DNA of 34,289 nt from Lactobacillus gigeriorum DSM 23908 = CRBIP 24.85 (GTDB taxonomy: Bacteria; Bacillota; Bacilli; Lactobacillales; Lactobacillaceae): assembly GCF_000296855.1 (NCBI RefSeq), contig NZ_CAKC01000062.1, positions 1 to 34,289 on the forward strand. The letters run 5' to 3'. The position numbers were made by a program, and so were the translations under genes. This document shows positions 24,526 through 34,000 of this stretch, piece after piece; the first letter of the stretch is position 1, and each line of letters opens with the position of its first letter. Under the pieces are notes generated by a model, which was not told the DNA's origin, searched no databases, and saw only the letters and a list, made by a program, of their open reading frames with translations.

Positions 24526-25089
24526 ATGACTAAATCTGAATTAGAAAAACTAGAAGCCGGCGAATGGTATCAAGTCGACGATCCAGAAGTAGCGAATAGA
24601 AAATTACAAGCCGCTACTTTGTGCCAAGAGTTTAATTCAATTCCAGAAAATGAACCAGCTAAGCAAGAAGCTAAAGCTCGCGAAATTTTCGGCTCTGCTA
24701 GCAAAAACTTAATCGTACATAGTCGCTTAAATGTTGATTACGGTAAAAATATCCACGTAGGCGACAATTTTTTAGCCAATTACAATTTAACCGTATTGGA
24801 TATTGCTCCAGTTAACATTGGCAACGATGTCTGGATTGGGCCGAATACTGATATTTATACTGTAAACCATCCCTTAATTGCGTAAGGTCGACAAGAACGA
24901 CTTGGTATTGGTAAACCCATAACTATTGGAAATGATGTTTGGATCGGTGGACATGTTACGATTTGTCCTGGTATAACGATTGGTAATGGTGTGGTAGTTG
25001 CTGCCGGTTCAGTCGTTACTAAGGATATTCCTGATAATGTACTTGTAGGTGGCGTTCCTGCCAAAGTTATCAAGAAAATTAACCAATAA
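24526..25089 (+). pseudogene. Sugar O-acetyltransferase (maltose/galactoside acetyltransferase type) broken by one stop
   Basis: The enzyme family moves an acetyl group from acetyl-CoA to sugars and folds as a left-handed hexapeptide-repeat helix. The frame from the ATG at 24526 (after AGAAAGGAAG) begins MTKSELEKLEAGEWYQVDDP and runs to YTVNHPLIA, then TAA at 24883-24885 (codon 120), and continues in the same frame as [20 protein letters not shown] to a final TAA at 25087-25089. The total of about 187 codons equals the family length and the downstream hexapeptide motifs are intact, so a single nonsense change (a Lys or similar codon in the usual AKGR-like context) has occurred. Upstream MerR control is still present. 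Confidence 0.88.
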
Positions 25090-25118
25090 TTTTTACTTAT
25101 CCCCTATTTTCTCCCCAC

Positions 25119-25157
25119 AAAAGCACTCATCAACTAACTTGTTGAGTGTTTTTGCTT
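25119..25157. terminator. Terminator after the acetyltransferase
   Basis: CACTCA (25124-25129) pairs with TGAGTG (25143-25148), and outer AAAAGCA/TGCTTTT bases can add pairs; T runs follow. It can also serve the converging gene that ends at 25159. Confidence 0.7.
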
Positions 25158-25158
25158 T

Positions 25159-26685
25159 TTACAAAATTATCTCTTCGTCAGGATCAAGTCCTCTTTTAGT
25201 GATCCACTTCAGCTTATCTAAAGGTAATGGCAAATCTGCTTCATTCAGATACCTGATTCCAACTACCTTGACTATTTTTTGCTGACCATTATAACCAACT
25301 GGAACGAACACCTTGTCTCCGATTTTAATCGTCTCATCACTTGTTAAATACGAATATCTTGTACCTCCTTTTTGGAAAGTAACTTCACACACAATAAATT
25401 CCGTGTCGTCTTTTCGACCACGTCCATAGATTTTAGGATCAATAATTTGGCCAAACGTGCACGTTGACATGATTTTGCTAAGATTTTCGACCAAATTAGA
25501 AAAATTAGCAGGCAAGCCAATGCGATCAAAGATACCTGCATAATCAAGCGTTGGGAAATTTTTATATTCAACCAACAAATGATATTTTTTATCTTCGGTT
25601 TCATCAACCACTCGCCTATCTTTTGGATGAGCTAGCCAAAAGTCTTCAAAAGAAGTTTTTATCAAGTCCTGATTCTGAATTCGATAGGCCACTTTGATTG
25701 GTTCATCGTAATCATCATTATTTTCAATCCTAATGTAGCTCAACAATCCCGTTTCGTTATCAATTTCTAATGATTCCTTGTCTTCCGAATCATTTTGCCG
25801 GTAATCGAGAACAAGCCGCTTAAAATAATGAGTATTGTCATCAAGCAAATACATATCGTTAATTGGCAAATTCTTACGAATCAAGCCAGAAATATCGCTT
25901 TCAATTGATCCCCATTCAAACCAATGAAGCTGATCACGACTTAGCTCAAAGACATTTTCATGATCATCAGTTATTCTGATCACGTAATTTTTTACCTGTG
26001 TGATATTATTTTGTACCGTCATTGAATTTAGCGGTTTTTCCAGATAGTATCTAAGACCAGAAAAGATTTTAGTTAGATTCTGTTCATCAATTTCTGGTTG
26101 TTCAATTCGCATTTTATGATTGCCAAAAATACTAGCAATAAAAAAGCAAGTTTCTCTTTTTGACAAACGCAAATATTGCGCATCCTCGTGATCAAAATGA
26201 GTCAAGCCATAATATGGTGCAAAATTGTAAATCTCCAATTTAACTATCTTACCGATTAGGGGATATGGAACATTCACAGGCGAATTTGATGTTACGTTTT
26301 TTGTAATGGGCCAATCTTCGAGAATTGCGAGTAAATACTTCAATCCTTCAATAAACCATTGGCGATTATTAAATATCTGAATTTTTGCTGGTGTAGGGCC
26401 ATTTTTTAACATATACCAACGAGTATAAATCACTGAAATCATCTCAGTAAAGTCGATGCTATTTTCACTAGTTGTATACTTGAAACTTCCAGCTAACCAG
26501 AGATATTGGCCAAATCTTTGTTTTAAAATATTTTCAGGGATGATAGCAGCTCCCCACGACTGAAATTTTTCTTCGATTTCATTGCGATATAATTCACGAT
26601 AATCTAGTCGTTCATCATAAAAATCGGCCAAAAATTCCATAATCTTGAAATATGGCTCCCGACTTTCTGGTAGGCTATAAGACAT
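25159..26685 (-). CDS. Unknown 508-aa protein with PriA-like C-terminal domain
   Basis: A large soluble protein beginning MSYSLPESREPYFKIMEFLA. Most of it (about 1-420) matches no family I know; it is acidic, rich in Tyr, Phe, Trp and Asp, and has no membrane segment or nucleotide-binding motif. The end (about 432-480) reads FIVCEVTFQKGGTRYSYLTS followed by IKIGDKVFVPVGYNGQQKIV, the strand pattern and GD-V-VPxG turn of the PriA 3'-end DNA-binding domain. It may therefore bind DNA ends or forks, but without helicase parts. The ATG follows GAGGTGG. It is transcribed alone from an extended -10 promoter. Confidence 0.75.
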   Translation of the reverse strand: MSYSLPESREPYFKIMEFLADFYDERLDYRELYRNEIEEKFQSWGAAIIPENILKQRFGQYLWLAGSFKYTTSENSIDFTEMISVIYTRWYMLKNGPTPAKIQIFNNRQWFIEGLKYLLAILEDWPITKNVTSNSPVNVPYPLIGKIVKLEIYNFAPYYGLTHFDHEDAQYLRLSKRETCFFIASIFGNHKMRIEQPEIDEQNLTKIFSGLRYYLEKPLNSMTVQNNITQVKNYVIRITDDHENVFELSRDQLHWFEWGSIESDISGLIRKNLPINDMYLLDDNTHYFKRLVLDYRQNDSEDKESLEIDNETGLLSYIRIENNDDYDEPIKVAYRIQNQDLIKTSFEDFWLAHPKDRRVVDETEDKKYHLLVEYKNFPTLDYAGIFDRIGLPANFSNLVENLSKIMSTCTFGQIIDPKIYGRGRKDDTEFIVCEVTFQKGGTRYSYLTSDETIKIGDKVFVPVGYNGQQKIVKVVGIRYLNEADLPLPLDKLKWITKRGLDPDEEIIL

Positions 26686-26724
26686 TTTTCCACCTCACAA
26701 TCATTTAGAAGGATACTTAACCCA

Positions 26725-26733
26725 AGTATATCA
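26725..26733 (-). promoter_or_regulatory. Promoter of the 508-aa protein gene
   Basis: TGATATACT read leftwards is an extended -10 box 40 bases before the ATG; the -35 region runs into the upstream terminator. Confidence 0.55.
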
Positions 26734-26741
26734 TTGTTTAG

Positions 26742-26773
26742 AAAAAGGCGAACCAACACTCTGTTAGTTCGCC
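26742..26773 (-). terminator. Terminator of the HAD-EamA unit
   Basis: Eleven-base arms at 26747-26757 and 26763-26773 (GGCGAAC core, one mismatch) and a five-T run on the leftward strand. Confidence 0.82.
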
Positions 26774-26778
26774 TATAA

Positions 26779-27699
26779 TTATGCTTTATTTGCTCGCTGC
26801 AACAATTTTCTACTTCGCTGAAACGGAATTACCTGTAGACTCGTGGCCATAATTATCAAAATTCCACCTAAAATTTTCATTTGTCCAAAATCGCTACCAA
26901 GTAAGCCGACAGATAGGATCGTAGCCATCAACGGTTCAAAAGCTTCTAGAATACTTGCTAACCCTGCAGAAATATATAATACGCTAGACAAGTACAAAGT
27001 ATAGGCAAAAACCGTTCCTACTACAGCTATATAAACAATTGTCAGCCAATTGAGTGGCGTCGCCTTAATTGCAGGCATCATGAAAAAGCTGGGCGAAAAG
27101 ATAATTCCACCCCAAATACTTGAAAGACTGACAATCGTCAATGTTCCATATTTCTTGAATAAATCACCTGGCATAACGACACTGATTGCCTGCGTTGTCG
27201 CTGCCAAGAATCCCCAAAATAAGGCTTTAGGAGTTATGGCTAAATGCGTAAAATTACCGCCAGTTACCATAATAATTGTACCAAAAAGGGCAACAATCAC
27301 CGAAATAAGATCTATTCTTCTTGGAATTTGTCGCGTTTTTAAGGCGACGAAAGCAATAATCAACACCGGTGCCAAAAAGACCAAGATAGTACCTGTTGGA
27401 GCATTGGAATGCTTAACTGTCATGAAATACGTAAATTGCGATCCCATAATACCCACAGTTGCATAAATTATGCCCTTTAAAAGATCATGCTTATTTTTAA
27501 AGATCGCAAACGCTTTTTTACCATCGCGCCAATAAATAAAAATTGTCAGAATAATTCCTGCAATCCAGGCACGAACACCAATCAACCAAAAAGTATCGAC
27601 ACCTGTTGTTTTGAATAAAAATTCTGCAGCCGTCCCAGATGTTCCCCAAAGGCTGGCTCCGGTCACTGCAAGCAATACTCCACGCTGCTTCTTAGTCAT
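26779..27699 (-). CDS. EamA/DMT family transporter
   Basis: A 306-residue permease with ten hydrophobic segments in two repeated EamA halves; motifs LLAVTGASLWGTSGTAAEFL near the start and ILEAFEPLMATILSVGLLG near the end are typical. Members export or import metabolites and amino acids; the substrate is unknown. The start ATG at 27699 is preceded by GAGGGTAAA, and the longer frame to TTG 27714 covers that site. It follows the HAD gene by 24 bases and shares its promoter; a terminator closes the unit. Confidence 0.9.
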   Translation of the reverse strand: MTKKQRGVLLAVTGASLWGTSGTAAEFLFKTTGVDTFWLIGVRAWIAGIILTIFIYWRDGKKAFAIFKNKHDLLKGIIYATVGIMGSQFTYFMTVKHSNAPTGTILVFLAPVLIIAFVALKTRQIPRRIDLISVIVALFGTIIMVTGGNFTHLAITPKALFWGFLAATTQAISVVMPGDLFKKYGTLTIVSLSSIWGGIIFSPSFFMMPAIKATPLNWLTIVYIAVVGTVFAYTLYLSSVLYISAGLASILEAFEPLMATILSVGLLGSDFGQMKILGGILIIMATSLQVIPFQRSRKLLQRANKA

Positions 27700-27723
27700 T
27701 TTACCCTCTACCAAGAATAATTA

Positions 27724-28326
27724 TTATGAATGTGTTTCAATAAAATCGTACAACTGACCTAGTTTATCAATTTTGAACGTAAAACCATACATTCCCAATG
27801 CTTCTGCTGCTTCAGTATTGGCTTTAACATCATCAACAAAAAGACTTTCATTTGGAGTTAAATTATACCGTTCAAGTAACCGTTGATAAATTCGTGCATC
27901 AGGCTTCATAATTTTTTCTTCTGCTGAAAAAACATAACCATCAAAGTAGTCACCTAGACTCGAATTTTTTACAAAATTAGCAAATTGCATCCCGGTATTC
28001 GACAAACCATATATTTTATAGCTTTGCTTGCGCAAATCATCAATTAGACCAAATACTGGCTCAAAAAATTCTACGTTTTCTTGCCAAGTTGCCATAATTT
28101 GCTGGGTTTTAGCTTGCAAAGGTTCAGGTACGCGATTAACAAAAATTTCCGTTGCTTCTTGCTCATTAATTTCCCCAGCGTCGATTTTTAACCATTCTTC
28201 TGATTCAAAAATAGTTTTTCTTAACAGTTCATGGTCATTTGGTGTTAATTCATAGTGATTCAGAATCTCGTCAGGATTCCAATTCATAATAACGTTACCA
28301 AAATCTAAAATAATATTTTTTAACAT
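27724..28326 (-). CDS. HAD-superfamily hydrolase (subfamily IA)
   Basis: A 200-residue phosphatase-like protein. Motif I is LDFGNVI with nucleophile Asp8 but Asn11 region in place of the usual second aspartate, motif II is GLSNTG, motif III the lysine in EKIMKPDARIY, and motif IV FVDDVKAN. This DFGxV variant is common in a IA subgroup related to epoxide-hydrolase or haloacid-type HADs, so activity is not excluded. The cap is the usual helical insert (about 17-85). Substrate unknown. It is first in a two-gene unit with the EamA transporter. Confidence 0.9.
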   Translation of the reverse strand: MLKNIILDFGNVIMNWNPDEILNHYELTPNDHELLRKTIFESEEWLKIDAGEINEQEATEIFVNRVPEPLQAKTQQIMATWQENVEFFEPVFGLIDDLRKQSYKIYGLSNTGMQFANFVKNSSLGDYFDGYVFSAEEKIMKPDARIYQRLLERYNLTPNESLFVDDVKANTEAAEALGMYGFTFKIDKLGQLYDFIETHS

Positions 28327-28364
28327 GCTATTCTCTTTTCATTGCTTTGTATAATTCAGCAATA

Positions 28365-28373
28365 ATTATAGCA
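28365..28373 (-). promoter_or_regulatory. Promoter of the HAD-EamA unit
   Basis: TGCTATAAT is a perfect extended -10 read leftwards, about 40 bases before the HAD ATG. Confidence 0.6.
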
Positions 28374-28396
28374 TCTTTATTTTGGTTCTAGAATTC

Positions 28397-28427
28397 AAAA
28401 AAACTCATCGCTAAGTACAGCTACAAG
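28397..28427 (-). terminator. Weak terminator after the epimerase gene
   Basis: CTTGTAGC can pair imperfectly with GCGATGAG (one mismatch and two G-T pairs), followed by seven T on the leftward strand. Confidence 0.45.
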
Positions 28428-28436
28428 TTTCATTTC

Positions 28437-29579
28437 TTATTTAAAATCAGTTGGACGATTTTCTTTTCCATTAGAGAAGTAGTAAGCAATTGCATCCATA
28501 ATTCGATCACTCGCATGACCATCACCATACGGATTTTTGGCATTAGCCATTTTTTCGTAAGCTGCCTTATCTTCCAATAACTTAGTCATTTCAGTTCTAA
28601 CTTCATCTACTTGGGTTCCAACGAGCTTCAAAGTTCCGGCTTCGACACCTTCAGGACGTTCAGTGGTATCACGTAAAACCAGTACCGGTTTGCCTAAACT
28701 TGGTGCTTCTTCTTGTACCCCACCAGAATCGGTCATAATAAAGTATGAGCGTTTTGCCAAATTATGAAAATCAACTACATCCAAAGGTGCAATCAAGTGA
28801 ATTCTTGGATCTCCTCCTAGCACTTCTTGGGCAACTTCTTGTACTCTTGGGGATAGATGTACTGGGTAAATAATCTCCACATCATTATAGCTGTCAACGA
28901 CTTGCTTCATTACTTTGAAGACGCGTCTCATTGGTTCGCCTTGATTTTCGCGACGGTGCATCGTTACCAAGATCACACGATTACCTGGTTTAATTTGATC
29001 AAGAACGTCATGATGATAATCTTGTTGGACAGTTTCTTGCAAGGCATCAATTGCGGTATTACCAGTAACAAAAATATTTTCACCATGATGATTCTCTGTT
29101 AAGAGATTTTTGCGCGATAACATTGTTGGAGCAAAATATAAATCGGTTAAATCATCGGTCATTTGCCGATTCATTTCTTCTGGATAAGGGGAATATTTGT
29201 TCCAAGTTCTTAAACCAGCTTCCACATGCCCTAAAGTCTTTTGTTCATAAAAAGTGGCAAGTCCAGCTGCAAAACTAGTCGTAGTATCACCATGAACCAA
29301 CACAATATCAGGTTGTTCTTTTTGAATAACTTTGGTCATGTCAATCAAAACTTTAGAAGTAATGTCTGCCAAAGTTTGATTTTTATGCATGATATTGAAA
29401 TCATAATCAGGCTTAATTTTGAAAATCTCTAGCACTTGATCCAACATTTCACGGTGCTGTGCAGAAACTACCGTAACTTCTTCAAAACGTTCATCTTGCT
29501 TAAGCTTCAAAACTAAGGGTGCCATTTTTATTGCTTCAGGTCTTGTACCAAAGACCGTCATTACTTTTATTTTTGACAT
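28437..29579 (-). CDS. mnaA: UDP-N-acetylglucosamine 2-epimerase (non-hydrolysing)
   Basis: Converts UDP-GlcNAc to UDP-ManNAc, used in Gram-positives for the linkage unit of wall teichoic acid and for some polysaccharides. The 380 residues have the right length and motifs: FGTRPEAIKMAPLV at the start, HGDTTTSFAAGLA, HVEAGLRTWNKYSPYPEEMN, TMHRRENQG and TDSGGVQEEAPSLGKPVLV near the allosteric and UDP-binding sites. The gene is called wecB in Gram-negatives. It is on its own, with GCGGAGGTAC before the ATG and a promoter at 29603-29632. Confidence 0.95.
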   Translation of the reverse strand: MSKIKVMTVFGTRPEAIKMAPLVLKLKQDERFEEVTVVSAQHREMLDQVLEIFKIKPDYDFNIMHKNQTLADITSKVLIDMTKVIQKEQPDIVLVHGDTTTSFAAGLATFYEQKTLGHVEAGLRTWNKYSPYPEEMNRQMTDDLTDLYFAPTMLSRKNLLTENHHGENIFVTGNTAIDALQETVQQDYHHDVLDQIKPGNRVILVTMHRRENQGEPMRRVFKVMKQVVDSYNDVEIIYPVHLSPRVQEVAQEVLGGDPRIHLIAPLDVVDFHNLAKRSYFIMTDSGGVQEEAPSLGKPVLVLRDTTERPEGVEAGTLKLVGTQVDEVRTEMTKLLEDKAAYEKMANAKNPYGDGHASDRIMDAIAYYFSNGKENRPTDFK

Positions 29580-29602
29580 ATGTACCTCCGCATAATAACT
29601 AC

Positions 29603-29632
29603 ATATTACCCCATTTTTATGCTATCATTCAA
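29603..29632 (-). promoter_or_regulatory. mnaA promoter
   Basis: Leftward TTGAAT (29627-29632), 18-base spacer, TAATAT (29603-29608), 24 bases before the ATG. Confidence 0.6.
29620..29628 (+). promoter_or_regulatory. -10 of the small membrane gene
   Basis: TGCTATCAT, an extended -10, overlaps the mnaA -35 box, so the two divergent promoters compete for the same DNA. Confidence 0.5.
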
Positions 29633-29665
29633 GAAGACTTTTACTTCAAGAAAGGAACGATTATC

Positions 29666-29857
29666 ATGGGATTTGCATTACTTATGCTTGCACCTGTTTT
29701 TATTATCATTGGCTCGTTTTGCATAGTTTTTGCTTTAGATAAAAATCGGCCAGCAAACATTCGAAAAAAATTATTCTTTGCAGCTTTGCTGTGTACTTTT
29801 GCGGTATGGGGGTTAATTATAGTGATTATGACTAATCCGCTACTTACCTTAAAATAG
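29666..29857 (+). CDS. Small two-pass membrane protein, 63 aa
   Basis: MGFALLMLAPVFIIIGSFCI begins the first membrane segment; a short loop ALDKNRPANIRKK follows and the second segment is LFFAALLCTFAVWGLIIVIM. The loop is basic and therefore probably cytoplasmic. The ATG at 29666 is chosen because AAGAAAGGAAC precedes it; the longer frame from 29519 runs through the mnaA gene and promoter and is rejected. No family is recognised. Confidence 0.68.
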   Translation: MGFALLMLAPVFIIIGSFCIVFALDKNRPANIRKKLFFAALLCTFAVWGLIIVIMTNPLLTLK

Positions 29858-29873
29858 CTATTTTGGTAGCGAA

Positions 29874-30032
29874 TCATAAAATTTTACTGCTAGCTCTACC
29901 AGAACGCAGTCCTGTGATAGGATTTGCTTGCAAGTCTTCTCTTAGCATGAATTCGGCTGGAACCCCAAGCGCATCACCGACGGCAAAACCGATGATGCAA
30001 TCAATGACTTGAGCTTTACTTGAGGTTTCCAT
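29874..30032 (-). pseudogene. Stub of an ADP-ribosylglycohydrolase (DraG-like) gene
   Basis: A 52-codon leftward frame with ribosome site AAGGGGAAAAG reads METSSKAQVIDCIIGFAVGD then ALGVPAEFMLREDLQANPIT and GLRSGRASSKIL before TGA. The part IIGFAVGDALGVPAEF, followed by R-E-D-L and NPITGLRSG, is the conserved N-terminus of the ADP-ribosylglycohydrolase family, whose members are about 270-300 residues and remove ADP-ribose from proteins. The match stops abruptly after GLRSG where the family has a Gly-rich, Trp-Ser-Asp-Asp metal motif, so the rest was deleted. Confidence 0.8.
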
Positions 30033-30114
30033 CTTTTCCCCTTCTTTCTACGACTTATACCTAATTTTAACATGTTACTAACTTGAGCACTTAGTAGCTT
30101 TTTAACGTACTTTT

Positions 30115-30123
30115 TGTCATAAT
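30115..30123 (+). promoter_or_regulatory. mscS promoter (-10)
   Basis: TGTCATAAT is an extended -10 box 28 bases before the ATG at 30152. Confidence 0.5.
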
Positions 30124-30151
30124 CATGGTGACACTAGAAGCGAGGTATTCC

Positions 30152-30991
30152 ATGGATAGTTTACTGCATCTTAATAATAAAACCCTCTCAATCAATTGGG
30201 AGAAGCTTGCAAATAACTTTGCGGAAGTTATTTGGCAACTATTTTTATCTACTTTGATTTTTTATCTGATTTCTTACATTGGTAAAAAACTAATCAAGCG
30301 CTATCTGCTTTCAAAGAAAGTGAATCCGAAAAACAAACGAACTCGGACGATTGCTGCTTTAATTAATAGCGTTTTCCAGTATACGATGATTTTCTTTTAT
30401 TTGTTTGCCGTTCTGTCAATCTTAGGTATCCCGGTTGGTACCTTATTAGCAAGTGCTGGGATTTTTTCACTGGCTTTGGGGATGGGAGCTCAAGGATTCG
30501 TTAGCGATTTAGTCAACGGCTTCTTTATTTTGAGCGAAGATCAGTTTGATGTTGGCGATACGGTTTTAATCAATAATCAAACTGGAACCGTTGTTCAGCT
30601 TGGCCTTAGAACTACTCGCTTGAAAGCTTCTGACGGATCATTGATTTTTATCCCGAATCGCAATATTAGTATCGTGCAAAATCTGGCCCATAATGCCGTG
30701 AGTTTAACGATTCCATTGGAATTGGATGCCAATAATGATTTTGCCAAAGTAGATAAAATTATCAAACAGGTAAATGGCGAGATTATGCCTGAAAAGAAGA
30801 CCATTGTCTCCGGACCAACCATTGTAGGTATTACTCAGCAAACTGGTGAAAATGTTACGTTTAGCATCTTTTTCAAAGTTAAGCCGGGTAAAGAAAGTAG
30901 CGTCCGGAATTTATATCTCTCCCGCTACTTGATGGCTTTGAAGGCCAATGATATTGCTTTAGCAAAGACGCCACCGTTAAAAATAAAATAA
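30152..30991 (+). CDS. mscS: Small-conductance mechanosensitive channel (MscS family)
   Basis: Opens under membrane tension to release solutes during osmotic downshock. The 279-residue protein has an N-terminal region, about three membrane segments, and the pore helix ASAGIFSLALGMGAQGFVSDLV with the Gly/Ala packing typical of MscS (read in parts as ASAGIFSLALGMGAQG and FVSDLVNGFFIL). The beta domain starts FDVGDTVLINNQTGTVVQLG and has IFIPNRNISIVQN. The start at 30152 follows AGAAGCGAGG; the GTG-led longer frame at 30125 overlaps the promoter. A terminator follows at once. Confidence 0.93.
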   Translation: MDSLLHLNNKTLSINWEKLANNFAEVIWQLFLSTLIFYLISYIGKKLIKRYLLSKKVNPKNKRTRTIAALINSVFQYTMIFFYLFAVLSILGIPVGTLLASAGIFSLALGMGAQGFVSDLVNGFFILSEDQFDVGDTVLINNQTGTVVQLGLRTTRLKASDGSLIFIPNRNISIVQNLAHNAVSLTIPLELDANNDFAKVDKIIKQVNGEIMPEKKTIVSGPTIVGITQQTGENVTFSIFFKVKPGKESSVRNLYLSRYLMALKANDIALAKTPPLKIK

Positions 30992-31023
30992 GCGAGCTGA
31001 CAACTAAGTCAACTCGCTTTTTT
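30990..31023. terminator. Terminator between mscS and hsdR
   Basis: AAGCGAG (30990-30996) pairs with CTCGCTT (31013-31019), with a further TGAC/GTCA inner pairing across one mismatch, then T run. T-rich sequence on the other strand allows use by hsdR as well. Confidence 0.82.
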
Positions 31024-31060
31024 ATAGTTAATAGGTCATTGCATATAGCTATTTTAACGA

Positions 31061-34000
31061 TCAATCATTCGATGCCATCAGCTCTGCTTGTTCTACTACT
31101 GTAGTAACCGCTTGAGGTGCTATGTCTGGTGGATAACCATACTTACGTAAAAGATGTTTAACAGCAACCCTCATCTTAGCTTGAATACTGCGACGTTTCT
31201 CCCAATCTACACCCGCTTCTTGTTTAACTAACTTTACTAGTTCTTTAGCAATGAGGTGTAATTTTTCTTCGCCCAATACCTTGATAGCTTTTTCATGATC
31301 AGCTAAAGCATCATAAAATGCAATTTCTTCTTGGCTCAAACCTAAGTCTTTACCCTTTCTCTGCTGATCATTTATCTTCTTAGCCATCTCAATTAACTTA
31401 CGAATAACTAACTCACTTGTGACACCACGTTTATTGTAGTCATCAATGGACTTTTTCAACATTTCTTCAAATTTTTGTGATGATACCTTGTTTGTTTTTA
31501 ACATCGCCTTGATTTTGTCTTTAAGTAATTTCTCCAGCAAAACAATGGCAACATTCTGTTCTGGCATATCACTAACATATTCCAAGAATTTGTCAGAAAT
31601 TAAATCAATGCTTTGTCGCTCAATACCTAACTCATTATAAATATCAACATCAGGTTCTGAAATAATAGACTGATCTAACAATTGTTGCATCTGAAATTTA
31701 ACATCTGTATAGTCAACAACATCAGGAGCATGATCCGGTTGTTTCAATTTTTGAATAAATACCTTAACTGTCTTGAAGAATGCAATCTCTTTTCCATAAA
31801 CTTGTGCTTCAGGTAATGTAGATGTTAATGCATACACTTTTTGTAGTTCAGTAACCACGTCTAAAAACTTCTTCTGTGTCTCTTCATCTTCTTGAAGAAT
31901 CTCATTAGCCACATGTCTAGTTACCCTTATGCGTGTACTTCCATCTTCTGAATCAAAATCCGAGTAGTCAATGCCATACAAGAAATCTTTTGTGATAATG
32001 TCATATTTTTCTTTTAGTAAAGACAAAGCCTTAGCCATATTTATACCAACCTGACCTTGATCGTCATTAGAATACACTTTCAGCGCATCCCTTAGGTTCT
32101 CAGCAATTCCAATATAGTCAACTATTAAAGCACTGTCTTTATCCTTAAAAACACGATTGACTCTGGCGATCGCCTGAATCAAATTATGACCTTTCATCGG
32201 TTTATCGATATACATAGTATTCATTGATGGTACATCAAAACCAGTAAGCCACATATCAACCACAAGCACTATCTGTAGTTCATCATTATCATCTTTCATT
32301 CTTTTTTGCAAAATTCGACGATCCGCTTTGCTTGTTTGAAACTTCGCCATTTCAGGTCCATCAGCTGCAGAAGAGGTCATGACAACTTTGATCTTTCCTT
32401 TATTAAGATCTTCATTTTCCCAATTTGGACGTAATTTGACAATTTCGTCGTAAAGTCGAACCGCATTTCGTCGTGACATTTCCACTATCATGGCTTTGCC
32501 AAAAGCTTCTTTTTGCCTTGATTCAAAGTGGCTAATAAAATGCTTAGCTATGCTTTCTAAACGAGGTTGAGCTCCTGCTAAAGCTTCAAGTCGAGAAAAT
32601 TCTCGATTACGACGTGCATTTCCTTCTATATTCGGATCATCATTTAAGTTAGCTTCTCTGAGTAATTGTTGATATTTTTCATTAGCGCCGTCTTTTAGCC
32701 TCAATGGAAAAACATGACTCTCATAATAAATTTTTACAGTTGCATGATCATTTACTGCTTGAGTAATATCATAAACATCTATGTACTTACCAAAAACAGC
32801 CACTGTTGATTTATCAGCAGTAGATATTGGAGTTCCCGTAAAGCCGATAAAAGAAGCATTGGGTAGAGCATCACGTAAGTATTTAGCAAAGCCATAACGA
32901 AGTCCTTTATCCGTATATTGTGCATTCATCCCGTACTGAGTTCTATGAGCTTCATCAGCAATTACAACCACATCACTTCTATCAGTCAGTACAGGCATCT
33001 CAGTTTCACCTTTTTCAAAGTTGGGTGAAAACTTTTGAATCGTTGAAAAGACTATTCCCCCAGACTGCTTATCCATCAACTTTCGTAAATCTTCACTTGT
33101 TTCTGCATGTACAGGAGTTTGTCGTAAGAATTCATGAGCTGAAGCAAAAGTATCAAACAGCTGATCATCCAAATCATTTCTATCATTAATCACCAGTAAA
33201 GTTGGATTATTGAGTTTGCGTGCCACGATGCTAGAAAAGAAAACCATTGATAAGCTCTTACCTGACCCTGTCGTATGCCAAACTACACCGATTCGCTTAT
33301 CGTCAGGATCATTAAGAGCTCTCTTGGCTGCTTCAACTGCCTTATTAACCATATAATACTGGTGATAAGCTCCTAAAATCTTAATTGTATTATCTCCATC
33401 AGTTTCAAAAATGATGAAATTTTCAATAATATTAAGTAGATCCTTTGGAGCCAGCATATATTTAATCATGGTCTCTAATTCCAGATCATCCCCAGTTGAT
33501 ACATTTTTAGGAGCACGCCAACGCATAAAGCGATCAAATCCTGCGGTTAGTGATCCTGCTCTTGAGTTAATACCGTCTGAAGCAATTAGGATTTCGTTAT
33601 ATTTCAAATATTCTGGAATTTCCGCCTTATATGTTTGTAATTGGCTATAAGCGTTGTTGATACTTATATTAGGGTTAGCAGCATCTTTAAATTCAAAAGT
33701 TACAATCGGTAGCCCATTGATAAAAATTGTAGAGTCTGGACGACGTTCATGACTATCTTTAATTGTAAATTGGTTGGTAGCAATAAAGCTGTTACGTTCA
33801 ACGTGATCAAAATCAATTGGATATAACACTTCTGTCCTATTTTCACCACCAACTGTTGTTTTAACTCTGATTCCTTCAATCAGCAGCTTATGAAAATAGT
33901 GATTATTAATCATCATATCTGGATTATCTGCTAGACGAGTTAGTTGTCGAAGCGCTTCTCGATAAATTTTATCAGGATATCCCGGATTCAATTCTTTAAG

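Noticed and set aside
29519-29665. N-terminal extension of the 63-residue membrane protein
   Set aside because: It runs antisense through the start of mnaA and across both promoters; the ATG at 29666 has a good ribosome site.
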